Assembly (NCBI GenBank): GCA_022592445.1
Contig: JABYQR010000240.1
Span: 1-64,000, forward strand
Source of the DNA: Cytidiella melzeri
Taxonomy: Eukaryota; Basidiomycota; Agaricomycetes; Polyporales; Irpicaceae
Direction: 5' to 3'
Length of the DNA stretch: 64,000 nt
Part shown: piece after piece, positions 46,335 through 57,294 of the stretch
Layout: each line of letters begins with the position of its first letter
Position numbering within the stretch: the first letter of the stretch is position 1
Made by a program: the position numbers and the translations under genes
Notes under the pieces: model-generated
What the model was told of the DNA's origin: nothing
Databases searched by the model: none
What the model saw: only the letters and a program-made list of their open reading frames with translations

Positions 46335-46803
46335 TAGAATCTTCTGGAACCTTGTGGAACATGCTGGAACTATGATGTCATAGTGTAGAACATTCTAGTA
46401 GATGATGTCATAGTTCTTAGAACCTTCTGGAAAAGTCTAGCCTTGTCTTAGAACAAGCTAGAACAAGTCTAGCCTTGGGACTGGGTCATGGGGTCAGGTC
46501 ATGGGGACAATTGCTACTGGTTGATTATTGAAGTGGCACCACTAGGGCATAGGGCATGCTTAGTAAGGTAGATTACTTTGCTTACTCATGTAGGTATTAG
46601 GGGTCTTAGGGTAGTACCTGGGGTCCTCCCCTTCATGTATACATAGAGGCACTCCTGAGATATCCCCTCAGTCTTATCCGCTTTGTTGATAAAGGACTAC
46701 TCAGTACTCCCCAGTACACACTCTCACCAACACTCTACTCTCTATCTCTCTATCTCCCCTCAAGTTAAACACTTATCTGGTGAGTGTAACCTTAACTGTT
46801 ACA
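46335..46803 (+). repeat. LTR, family B, 5'-truncated
   Basis: Matches the 3' two-thirds of 20981-21694 and ends CTTAACTGTTACA at 46803. Its 5' part was lost when the copia element inserted. The next base onward (GAGGCCACCCCTCC) is the same ORF sequence that the 20981 copy interrupts. Confidence 0.88.
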
Positions 46804-47620
46804 GAGGCCACCCCTCCGCAATACAACTCCATGTCACAGGGAGGCGAGGAAGACTCTGAGGATGCTTTCAGACTTCTTCAAGTCTATGGCGACATTGGTG
46901 ACCAGGAAGATTCCAAGTCTTACCCAGTTTCAGCTGGCAGCGGGAGTGACAGTGAGCACTCCGTCAATTTGGGCGACAAGATAGAGTATGGCGACGGGTG
47001 GCCCTAAGTTAAGTCGTGGTAATGATACCACTGGAATTCTCCCCTGATGGTTAAGCAGCCAACACCCGCAGGAGGTCATCTTGCACAAACACTTCTGCTT
47101 TTCTTTCATGGTTGCTACAATCCAATGACACCCACCTCCGCCTGCAATGCTCTCGCATTCCAATTTTCTGCTCCTGTCTCTGCATGTGTCTGCTCTCGCG
47201 ACGTTCTCAATTTCTTTTAACCTGGACACTGTAACTTGCTGTATCTGTTCTGCTATGATGACTATTTCTTTCACCATGCTTGCGCTGTATTATTAATTAG
47301 CTGATCTTCTCACCATTGTGCTGTTCAATCCATTGCCATTGTTGCTATGCACCCTAATGTGAGAACTACCACCTTGAAAGCATTGCATTGATGTGTATGA
47401 CAATATAAACTACTGGCGGCGAGATTCCTGCAATGTAAACTATGGGCAGAGATAAGAAAATGTATTACCATGCAAGATAAAGTGGCCCGCGGACCATTAT
47501 TGCGGGTGCCGGGTTTTTATAACTTTCCAGGTAGGGGGATTGTGTGAGATAAAGTTTGCTCAAGATTATATTGTAATGCTCGGGTTTACAGTGGTAGGTA
47601 TGGTGTAATAACAAATTGTT
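46804..47620 (+). repeat. Paralogous copy of the DUF6698-like ORF end plus flank
   Basis: An open frame at 46804-47007 encodes EATPPQYNSMSQGGEEDSED to the DGWP-stop, the C-terminus also found at 20783-20980 on the other strand. The downstream 600 bp align as well. The frame has been kept between the two copies despite many changes, but both copies lack the upstream part because of LTR insertions. Confidence 0.8.
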
Positions 47621-47953
47621 TTTTACAAGATGATATATCCAATCTACATTGTCCATAGATCTGATCTCCGATGATCAGCAATACAATCTCTCTTTGACAA
47701 TCAGTGAACAAATGGGTACCCAACTGAGATGAGCGGGGTTGCATAGCCTCATACCACATCACCGCCCTATTTGGTCGTACCTTGCTGATCCCATACACAG
47801 ACTGAGAGAAGATGGTACATGGACGAACTGTAACACATTTCAGCACTGCCGATACCAATGCCAGGACAAACAGTAAGGGGCTTTCATATCCATTTTGAAT
47901 GCTAGCGTAGTGGCCGATTCCCCCAGCTCTGAGAGTCTCCTTTCAATACTAGC

Positions 47954-48168
47954 AAGTCAGCACTGGTTGGTGGGTACCACACCGGACTATGTTATCTTGG
48001 AAGCTCTTGCTGACTTTACAGTGGCAGCTCACCTTGTAATTCACTCGTACTTTATATTCGACTTTGCAACCGCCTTTCAGCTGCCTAAGTCAGCACTGGT
48101 TGGTGAGTGCCACACTCAACCATGTAATCTTGGAAGCTCTTGCTGACTTTACAATGGCAGCTCACCTC
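47954..48168 (+). repeat. Local direct duplication upstream of SSP3
   Basis: An 82-bp segment starting AAGTCAGCACTGGTTGGTG and ending CAGCTCACCT occurs at 47954 and again 133 bp later at 48087. The same CAGCACCGGTTGGTGAGTG motif lies upstream of SSP1 at about 13683, so it belongs to the 5' region of this gene family. Confidence 0.8.
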
Positions 48169-48228
48169 CAACTTGTAGTTTCCGTTCCATCTCGCAACCG
48201 CATTCCATCTGCCCAATCGTTCTTCATC

Positions 48229-48906
48229 ATGCGCTTCTCCTCCATTGGCGTCACTCTCATTTTTGTTGCCACCGTCTCTCCCGCACTGTCTGCACCTATC
48301 TACCGTGACATCTACCCCACCGACTTAGGTATGCCAGTTTTGCATAGCAGCCCATCCAGCAACGTGGCGAGCATCAGCAGCGTGAATCCTAACACAGGCC
48401 CCAATGCCAGTGGACCTGTTAAACATATGGAATCTGCCACCAAGTGAGCCAACTCTGTCCACACAGTACATTTCCAGAGATTCTGAGGCTTTGTTTACAG
48501 CAACATCCCTATCACAGAGAGTGTGTCCAGTCCTCTGCACACCCACCACAGTCCCCTCTCAGGCTCCCCAAACAGTGCTCACTTTCTTGATGAACTGCAC
48601 GAGAGAGATAGCGATCATCTCGAAAAGATGTTTTTGAGCAAACGCATGCCGCCTGGGTATATTTTCCTGGGCAGCAAGCTGGGACCCCCGTTTACCAAGC
48701 AGGGGGCCTTGGTCATTGCAGCCGTTGGGAGTGCTATCGCCAGCTCTATCTTTGGTGGTTATAAATTGGTAAAGCACATCGGCTCTAATTTGAGGACTCA
48801 AGTTTTTTTTTTGAGTTTTTTTTTCCTCCTTGTTTATTGTCCTCGAGGGTGTCGCCCTATGGTAGACAAAATACATCCGTGCTACTATCTCTACTTGTTC
48901 TACTGA
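48229..48906 (+). CDS. SSP3, third paralogue of the small secreted/anchored family
   Basis: Exons are 48229-48443 and 48501-48906 with a 57-bp intron at the same codon phase as SSP1 (ESATK, then NIPITESVSSP). The signal peptide is MRFSSIGVTLIFVATVSPAL plus SA. Shared with SSP1 are SSPLHTHHSPLSGS (SNPSRTRQSPLMDS in SSP1) and ELHERDSDHLEK (PHERDANHLEK in SSP1). A hydrophobic stretch GALVIAAVGSAIASSIFGGY would be a membrane span. Downstream, two long T-runs encode a Phe-rich extension (VFFLSFFFLLVYC) that the paralogues lack. A small indel in the T-runs may have removed the original stop. Function unknown. Confidence 0.68.
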
Positions 48907-49575
48907 CTGTGAAGCAATCATGATCAAAACGTGCCAGGGTTTGCACCCAAAACGTGTGATGGAGGTTTATCTATATTAATGTGAGTGTGTAGTTTCGAAG
49001 TGAAGAAAGGAAGCAAGGCGAGAAAAGTGCGTTCGATGGCTGGAGAGGCTCCGCCGACTTAACGGGAGAGGCTAGGTTCTAAACCTACTACCCTTTACGG
49101 TGGACGATGGTCCCCTGGGCTATGCCTCTTGCGGTAGTAGGAAGCCAGGTTGCGGTCCTCCGCCTCCTTTCAAAACTCTGAGCATCCGGCCGCGCGTGCG
49201 AAAGAGGGAATAGGTGGGGGGGAGCGTAAGTTTGCCTGAGCATGTAGTGCGGTTGTGAGGGTTTGCGTGATTGCTTTTCTACACTAGCATCCCTGTCTGC
49301 CTCGGAGTCAGCTCTGCGCTAGGTCTGTTGTGATTTGTACTTCTCTTTATTCCTCTATCTTTTCTCCTTGTTCCTGTTTCCCTCTTATCCACCTGCCTCG
49401 TTTCCTCTTGCCCCCTGCCAGCCCTTCTTTCCTTTCTTCTCTGATGCCTCCTTTGGCAGAGTCAGGCTTCCTAAGTTTCGTGCAAACCTTCTGGTGGCGT
49501 GGATGTAGCGGAAGAGGGGGCGTAACGTCCTACTGTTGCTCAGAAGGTTTGGTATTGATCTGGCTGGTCAGCCTA

Positions 49576-52500
49576 GCTCATATGTGAGTGAAGCCCTGTG
49601 TCTCTCAAAAGCCAGGCATCGCAAGAGGAAATGCTCCACCGTCTCTTGATCCATTTCGCAGGCTGGACACAGAGGCGAGTTCACTTTTCCGATTCAATGG
49701 AGGTGTTTGTGTAGAGGCGCGTGACCAGTGCGTAGTTGGAAGAGTAGGGCGGCGTGACGCCTGGGTAGTGAAGAGATGAGGTCGGCGAATCAGTCTGAGG
49801 GTAAACTTGGGTTGATCTTGTGTAGTCTGGGGTGCCGTGGTGAGTCGTTCCAGAGCTGCTTCGCTGCCTCCTTTAGCTCCGCCGCTTTGATCTGCTTGAG
49901 TTTGGACGCGCTGAGTGGGAGGTTGTGCCTCAGTTTTTGCAGCAGCCGTGTTGGGTCTGAGCTTTTCTCTCTCGCTGCCTTCTTCGCCTGCTCGTCTGCT
50001 GCTTTGTTTCCGTTGACTCCGCAATGTCCTGGTACCCAGCGTATGGTAAGCGCGAGGTTTGTGTTTCTGGTTTTCAACTTTGTTGCCAGGCGATGTATTT
50101 CGTCTAGAAGGTAGTGGGCTGGGCCTGGCTCCGCCAACCTCGCGGCCATGATGGCTGCCTTGTTGTCCAGTGCTATGAAGGCACGTCCCTCTGCACGAGT
50201 TCCCACAGAGTAGAGTAGGTGTAGGCCTAAGAGGATCCCTACCAATTCCGCTTCGTAGACGGTGTGCTGGTCTGAGCTCCCCAGGTGGTGCCTGAGTGTT
50301 TTCTTCGTTGTTCGTCAGTTCCCAACTGTGTACAAAACCACCGCCACGCCTACCCCACCATCAATATCCGAGCCATCTATGTAGATGTGAAACTTAGCTC
50401 GTTGTCTCCATGCCTTGTCGTGTTTCTCTCCCTCCTTCTTGTCACCCTTTATCTCCGTTCTGAAAGCAGGCTGCCACCCGGGCGCAAAGCAGACTGGTGC
50501 TATCTTTTCTATTTGTTTCGGGTGGAGTTGGTAGCGATGGAGGAGCTCGTGGATGCGGGAGCGGTGTTTTCTAACGTACGTATGAGCAGCGTGCCTGTGT
50601 GATCAGCTTTGTGAGTGGGTGCGAGTCTGTGAGGGTGCAGATACGTAGCGCAGCTCTGTGACAAATTTTGTCTATGGTCATGCGCATCGGCGGCAGGTTC
50701 GCGTGCACTTCCATCACGTCCGTAGCCGTCGTGCGCATTGCACCCGTGATCAGTATGGCTGCCTGCCGCTGTACTTGCTCGAATCTCTTGACGTGGCCTA
50801 GGGAACCTCTTGCATTTTGTCGACTGGAGCCCGTGACTGGGGGAGTAATGAAGATGTCCGCGGCATACAGCATGCTTGGTATGGCCATTGCCAGGTACAG
50901 TTTCTTAGCCATTGCCGCTGAGACACCTCTTTTCGTGTTCGCCATGCGTTTGAAAAGGGTGAGCCATTGCTAGCCTTTGCCTATTGCCCTTGCTACCTGT
51001 TCTGTCCAACGAAGTTGGTAGTCAATGAGCACCCCTAGAAAAAGATGGGACTTAGCTGGCTTAATCGTTGTGGTACCGAGGTCAAGTTTAGGTCCGAGGT
51101 CATTTGCGTTCCTCCTGCAGTTCAGTAGGCTGAATTTCTCGAGGGAGAATTGCGTGTTATGCGTGTCTGCCCACTCAAACACTCCTCCGGCCTTACACAT
51201 GTAGTCCCTCAACTTCACGTGCGTCTCGTGGTAGCTCTCCCCTACCGCAACCACTGCGACGACGTCTATGTTTCCCGTCGCGTGTTGTCCCTGCGCTGGC
51301 ACCGCCGCGTCCAGGTTGCTCGAGTTATAAATCTGGTAAGAGATTACCGATGTGGGGCAACCCTGATCCAGTCCTCCCGTGATGTCCATGGGTTGCGAGA
51401 TGTAATCGTTGAAACAGAGTACTACCTTCCGCCCCTCCATCTTCCGTTTCATCCAGTCCACTATCTCAGAGGGGAATCCCCTGGTTCTCATGTCGTGGAA
51501 GAGTTGGGCTGGGGTAACGCTTGGGAACACCGCCTTGTTGTCTAGGAATAAGATCGACGCGTATTGGCCCTTTCTCCAAGCTGCCTTGATAGTTGAGACG
51601 ACGTAGTGCAGAGAATCTGTTGTAGTGCGACCGGGTCAACCAAGGAAATGATTATTAGAGATAAGGGAGAGCGACTCAGCTTTTTTCGTGACTATTTGGG
51701 TCACGCATGCTGCAAGAATCTTGGCTATGCATGGTAGAAGTGCTATTGGGCGGTAGGCGTTTGGGAGCGTGTAGTCTTTCTTCCCTGGCTTTCTAAGCAC
51801 TATTGTGCGCGCCGTCTTCCATTCCTCGGGGAATACCTTTAGCGTGAAGGTGGCTTCGAATATGCAGTGCAGGAAGGGGAGGAGGGTGTTGCTGCAGTTT
51901 ATGTATACCTCATTCGGCAGGTCGTCGACTCCTGGCGCTTTGTACCGTTTCAGCAAATGTAGTACGCCTTGGACCAGAGCTCGCGGGATGCCGTTGAATT
52001 TGAAGGCTGGGGTTGGGTACTCCTGGTTGTTTGCCGCATTGGGATCGGGTCCTGGGTGGGGGAAAAAGGAGTCCTTCAGCACCTTACATTTTTCTTCGTT
52101 GGTCTCTGCCAGCCGTGGGCACTGGAGGTGGTCGGAGAACTGGAGATGGGGGATACGCGCCTTGCTGCCGTCTGTCTGACCCCCTTTTACGTATTTGCTG
52201 AAGCTTGACACCGCCTTTATCTCCTCGAGGTAGGCATGCCAGTGTTCTGTTTTTGCCGCCTTGATCGCTCCTTGGTACGCATTCCTTGCTCTGCGGTATT
52301 CCTTATGCGCCAGGTGCTGTGGGACGGCATGAAACTGATAGGACGTGTGTGCTAGTCTGCTCACCTGAACTTGCTGCTTCGCAAGGTCCTTTGTCCACCA
52401 TTGCTTCGCGAGGGGGCTGGGTTTGCTCTGCGGGACTACTGCCTTGCACATGAGTTTCAGACTTGTCATGACCTCCCCTAGGACCTTGTAGAAATCCTCC

Positions 52501-53417
52501 ACAGACTCTATGTGCGTGTCTGGTATGTTCCTCTCATCTAGTTCCTTTAAGAGCCTCCCTCTAAACTCGTCCCAGTCCGTATCCCTCCAGTTCCATCTAG
52601 GCTTGTGTTCGACTCGCTCTGCCGTGATTCAGAGCTCTGTTCCGATGGGGTAATGGTCTGTATGGGGCAGCTTGAAGTGAGGGTATGTCATGGAACGGAT
52701 GGTGTACTCAGCTAGTTCTGGCGTGATGAATACATTGTCTGGCCGCGTGTGATTTCCCGTGCCACATGCGATTAGAGTGGGCAACTGTCCTGGGAGAATC
52801 TGCTCCATCTTGTAGGCAGCGATTGCTTCCAGCAGGGGGACTGCGGCATCCAGATACGTCTGTGTGGTAAAGTGCGTGTTTTTGTTGAGTTCCCACATGG
52901 GATGATGCCAATTGAAGTTGCCTGCCCAGAGGACGTGGACGCGTGTGTGTTCCCTCGACTGTCTCCCTCTACTCGACTCCTCCGCTGCTACTTGTCTGAG
53001 TTTTCTTGTGATTAAATGAATAGTGTCGTCGTTTTTCTGGTCGTTGTATATGTTGATGATGAGGATGTAACCAATAGCTGTGCGTAAACGTATGATAACC
53101 GCGTCAGGTGTGTCCAGTGGGAGTTGCTCCCAGGCGTCCGTGCTGAGCCGGGTGCTGACCAGTGTCACCGCTCTCGTGGTTCTGCCTCTGTCTTTCCAAT
53201 TGTGGTGCCTCGTGGGGTATACGACTCGCCAGGAGTGTGATGCCGATGTGAGTGTGCATCTGGGTTGCATGTATGGTTCCTGAGTGAGCATAATATTGCA
53301 GTCATTTATCGAGATGGTGTGGAGAAAAGCCTGTTGGGCAATATTTGACTTAGCTAGGTTTATCTGCCAAATGCAGAGTGTGTCCGCGGTAAGTCTCGGT
53401 TGGGTTGTACTGTTCAT
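49576..53417 (-). pseudogene. LINE ORF2 (endonuclease, reverse transcriptase, RNase H)
   Basis: An exonuclease-endonuclease-phosphatase domain (WQINLAKSN, LTQEPYMQP, WAGNFNWHHPMWE, HTDHYPIGTEL) ends at a TGA (52626-52628). The RT follows (APGVDDLPNEVY, AYRPIALLPCIAKILA, then a TGA at 51636 where GRPGRTTTDS is expected, LDNKAVFPSVTP, GLDQGCPTS). The catalytic box expected as F/Y-I-D-D reads NIDVV, so one Asp is lost. RNase H (ALDNKAA, IRWVPGHCGVNGNKAADEQA) and a terminal CCHC finger follow. Several stops look like CGA-to-TGA changes. It is not functional. Confidence 0.9.
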
Positions 53418-55206
53418 GATGGTGGTACTGGTATGCTGTTACTTCCTGTGGTGGGAGGGAGCAGGTGACGAGGCGGGGAGGGGGGGTGAGGGGTTGCGCG
53501 CGATGTGCCAGCTGAGTCCCCCTTGGGTTCTGGAACGGGAGCGTAGTTTGCGTGTAGTGCGTTGGTTGAAGAGTACTCAACTGTGTCAGCCTGTTTTGCT
53601 GCGTTCTGCCCCTCCTGTCATGTACCTCCGTCCATTTGCCATCCAGTCCAATTTCCCCCCGCCCACTGAAAGCCCTGTCTCTCGCGTCCTCGAATGGTTC
53701 GTCTGACCATCGGAACAGTGTGTGGCGCTCTACTCTCTGTTGTGTGTCCTGCGCATGGGGCTGCTGCTGTGTTCCTGGTTTGTGGGTGTCGTCAAAAGTC
53801 TCCCAGGAGGACGGGTCTGAGGTGGTGGGGAAAAATTGGTACTTAGCTTCAGGCGTTCTGGTGTACAACTCCGCTCTCTTGGCTAGGAAGGTTGGGCACG
53901 TTCGGTCCCACACTGCGTGACCATTCTGCTTGCAGTTGGCGCAGTGGAACTTGGCGGGGTCGGTGAATTTGCAGTCTTGTGTTGGATGCGTTATACTTCC
54001 ACAATTCCCGCACGTGTCATGGATCGCCTTGCAGTCCGCGGCTAAGTGTCTCGTGCCAATTGTCTGGCACTTAAGGCAGCGATGGGGCTCAGGGAGGTTC
54101 TTTCTCGCATGTAGGGACTTACCGCATATTGTGACTCCGTTCCTAATCATGTGGTTTGCCATCTCCGGTGTGGTGACCTGGAGGGAGAGCAAGGCCATCC
54201 TCTGCAACGGCAAGTGTTTCTCCGGTAGCTTCACCCACCTCGCTTCCGCTATCAAACCCACTTCCCATTCGTTGTGCTCTTCCAGATGCCTGATTGTGTT
54301 TTGGTCCTGAGTCGCAAAATGTATGGGGGCGAAGTTGATTAGGACCTGGTAGGTTCTGTTCTTGAGCGAGACCTCTCCTCCCCCTCCGTAGTGTTGGAGA
54401 AATTCTCTACGTGTGTCCGCGGAGTTGGCCCATCTCGCGCTCTCCACTGAGTTCATCTCGTACATGAGTCCCCCGTTAGCCAGTCGCCGCAGCCCTTTGA
54501 ACTTTACGCTCTCCGGAGCTTTCATCATCTGGAGAGCCAGGTTCGCTTTCTGTAGCAGAATCTCCTCTGTAAGTGGTGCGTCAGAGTCATTCGCCGTGTA
54601 TTGATCTATGATAATCTGCTTAGCTCTGGTTTCTGCTCGCGCTATCGTGCTGGCATGTGCTGGAGGGAGGGTGGCGTTGCATGATAGGGCTGCTACCTGG
54701 GCGTACGAAGTTGCAGACGTGCGAGTGGAGATCTGTGTGGTGTGCTCCTGTATCGATTTGGAAGCCTGGGCGATCTCGCTGACATTTGAGACTAGTTCGT
54801 TTTGCTTTTCAGCCAAAGATGACGTGGTCAATGAGACTTTCTCAAGAGCGCTGCAAAGCTTGTTTGTGCCGTTGTCAATTTGCTGGATGGTGCGTTCTAA
54901 GTTCTCTTGTACCGTTTTTGCGATGAAATGCGCCTGATATTCTAGTTCGATGGCCTTTGTGTATTCTGCGAGTGCCGAGATGCACTTCTTGACTGTGGCC
55001 GACTTGGTGTTCCTGGCTATGTGGAGGAGTGCGGTGGTCAAGCGTTCAGTTGTGGGGGGACCGTCGGGGATTAGGGTCTGTTCCGTAAGGTAGGCGTGTG
55101 CTTATTCAAAGGAGAGGGGTACGAGGCTGGAGTCGTCAGGCTCGGGAGTTGCCGCCCCCAAACGTCTGGGCTGTGCCCCACGCGTCGTAGCTCCAGTCTT
55201 GCTCAT
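53350..55206 (-). pseudogene. LINE ORF1 (Gag-like, three zinc knuckles)
   Basis: It probably starts at 55206 (MSKTGATTRGAQ). A TAA about 34 codons later breaks the frame, which then stays open from 55041 to 53350. The first half is a long coiled-coil (QENLERTIQQIDNGTNKLCS). The second half has CLKCQTIGTRHLAADC, CGNCGSITHPTQDC and CANCKQNGHAVWDRTC, three CCHC-type knuckles for RNA binding. The tail is Gln/Thr/Pro-rich. ORF2 overlaps its end by about 65 bp in another frame. Confidence 0.88.
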
Positions 55207-55230
55207 AAAGCCTCCGCGAGTCTCACACTA

Positions 55231-55592
55231 TGTCTAAAGTCTATGTAAAGTGATCTCTAAGTGTTTACTGAGTGTCCGAGGCGTTCGTGGCCTCTCCAAG
55301 TGGGATTCCCAACCGTGGGAATTTTGTCGCCAGTGACGGTAAGAGGCAAGAAGCGGTCCCAGGACTCAAGTTAGCGAGCAGACTGAGAAGACTAAGGGGG
55401 ACAAGGACGGACAGCAGGATACATAGTCCATACATATGTAGGGCGTAAGTCAGATGTATTATATATTGCCATAGCATCATATTTATAACTTATTCTGGAA
55501 TGTACGTTGACGAAAAAGCACTTTCTTTTGCAGCTGCAGGCCACTAGATATATTCATCCCAGTAGCTACGTACAACCACGACTTTGATTTGA
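55231..55592. other. Gap between the LINE and the DUF6533 gene
   Basis: No gene is seen. It holds the 3' flank of the minus-strand DUF6533 gene and the LINE insertion border. Confidence 0.4.
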
Positions 55593-57294
55593 TTACACAG
55601 TCATGCCAACCTCATCGGTATCTCTCTTTGACAGCCGGGTGAAAGAGTCCGTCGGGTCAAACTCTACTTGGACGCAATTCTCAGACACAGAATCCGCGCC
55701 CTCAGCGTACGAAAGACCATCTTGCGCTCGCTCAACCTCAACACGTATCTGCACCGGCTGGAGCTCTCTAAACTCACTCAGAGACGACACTCTGTCCCAC
55801 GCGTGATGGTTATATCTTTGAGACACCAGGGAGGATGGGCGGCTTCTTGCCAACGCTTGCCGGGCAAAGTTGCGAGGAGACATTGGCGGGGAGAACGCTG
55901 ACAGCTGGGATGTTGGCTGGAACGAGATGGGTGTCAGAGGGATGCCGACGCCCCCGCCGCTGATGCCGTCTGCACTCGTATCTTGGTTCGTACGTCGTCG
56001 CCGAGGGTTCAGAATAAGCCGCGAGCCCTGGGAAACAACGAGATCAGATCAGTGAGACGATATTGATCACGGCGAGCTTGGACTTGCGGAAAAGGACAGG
56101 ACGGAAAGGAGCCAGCTAGATATCAAGTACTGCTTAGTCAGACGCGTGTAAACAGTAAAAGAGAAACGTGACTTGCGTGAAACAGATACCAGCCAGCGGC
56201 GAATGTACACTTTTGTAAAGGGCGGAATTGATTGCCATCGTGACTACGACGTATGGGTCAATATGTACAGTGAGAGGTGGGTAGGGAGACCTGAAATTGC
56301 TTACCAAAGACGAGTGCGTACGCCCAAGTGCCATCCTGGACAAACTCTCGCATCACGGGCCTTTTCCCCCATCCGTCCTTGACAGCTGCGAAGAATTTCG
56401 CAAGAGTCAACACGAAGAGAACTGTCTCGAACGCAAGAGACACAATCCTGAGATTCATGTTAGGATGGGCAAGGAAAGAGGGCGTGGGATGTAAGCATAC
56501 CAGTATATAATGAACGAAGGCGGGCTTGACCTGACGAAACAATCTTCTGCAAACCCGAGCTTGGGCGTCACAGTCGCGAGGTTGTACGACAGGTACGAGA
56601 TTTCGCAAATAAATGCCGTGGACAGAGATACGACGAGGATCCGCGAGTTGTTGTAGAGCGCGAACACTACCCATTCGCAGTTTGAGCCGTGCTGACCACT
56701 GACATCGGCAGACCATTTGAACTTACCTCGTATCATGAGGATGATGTCCACGGTAGTGACCACCATTTGCAGAATGATGGCCTGGAAGATCATCCACTTC
56801 CTACACTGATCTAAAGTAAATATAAGCCCGGTTGTTCCGTCCGTGTTGATTGCCAGAAGAGCCCTGCAAAGGAGCGTCAGGATCACGAAAGTCCGATCCT
56901 CTGTCAGCTCGACTTACAACTGGAAAATCCATGGCAGATATCGCGCCAATAAATATAAAGCTTTCGCGGGTGTCCAACGTTGCCTACACCGGTAATTAGT
57001 GTTTCTGCAAATCATCGGATGTATGCGCTCACGCACTTCCAGACCAAGTCGATCTAATTATGTAGACATGTCAGCGTCAGCCCTGAAGATCTGAATCATA
57101 GCCGTAGTGCACCTACTTCATCGGATAGGGTGATGAAAAAATCCCAGGTTAGTAAAGTCACTGATGCGACTAGAGAACACAATGAGCAACGAGGATGACA
57201 TGTTTTTTGAACAAGAGCACGCACCTTCGCTATAGCTGACTGCATGGGTCAGGGTGGCGGCCGTAACTGTGGTGGATGATATTGATAGGACCAT
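55593..57294 (-). CDS. DUF6533-type multi-pass membrane protein
   Basis: Minus-strand gene with about seven short introns, from MVLSISSTTVTAATLTHAVS at 57294 to DTDEVGMTV-stop at 55593. The first spliced exons give VTLLTWDFFITLSDEV, then DLVWK and RWTPAKALYLLARYLPWIFQ, the signature of the basidiomycete family I know as DUF6533. Several hydrophobic segments follow (LDQCRKWMIFQAIILQMVVT, ILVVSLSTAFICEISYLSYN, an MNLRIVSLAFETVLFVLTLA region), consistent with about seven spans. The cytoplasmic-type C-tail is Ser/Arg-rich (LSAFSPPMSPRNFARQALAR). Length and topology resemble fungal GPCR-like proteins, but no ligand or pathway is established. Confidence 0.85.

Larger units (their letters stand above)
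48960..55230 (-). mobile_element. Tad-like LINE (non-LTR retrotransposon), inactivated
   Basis: Read on the minus strand: a short 5' UTR, ORF1, ORF2 with endonuclease, reverse transcriptase, RNase H and a terminal zinc finger (CPACEMDQETVEHFLLRC), then a 3' UTR of about 600 bp. An RNase H after the RT plus a Cys-rich tail is typical of the Tad/I group. In-frame stops are present in ORF1 and ORF2. Ends are approximate because I could not identify the target duplication or poly(A) tail. Confidence 0.9.
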
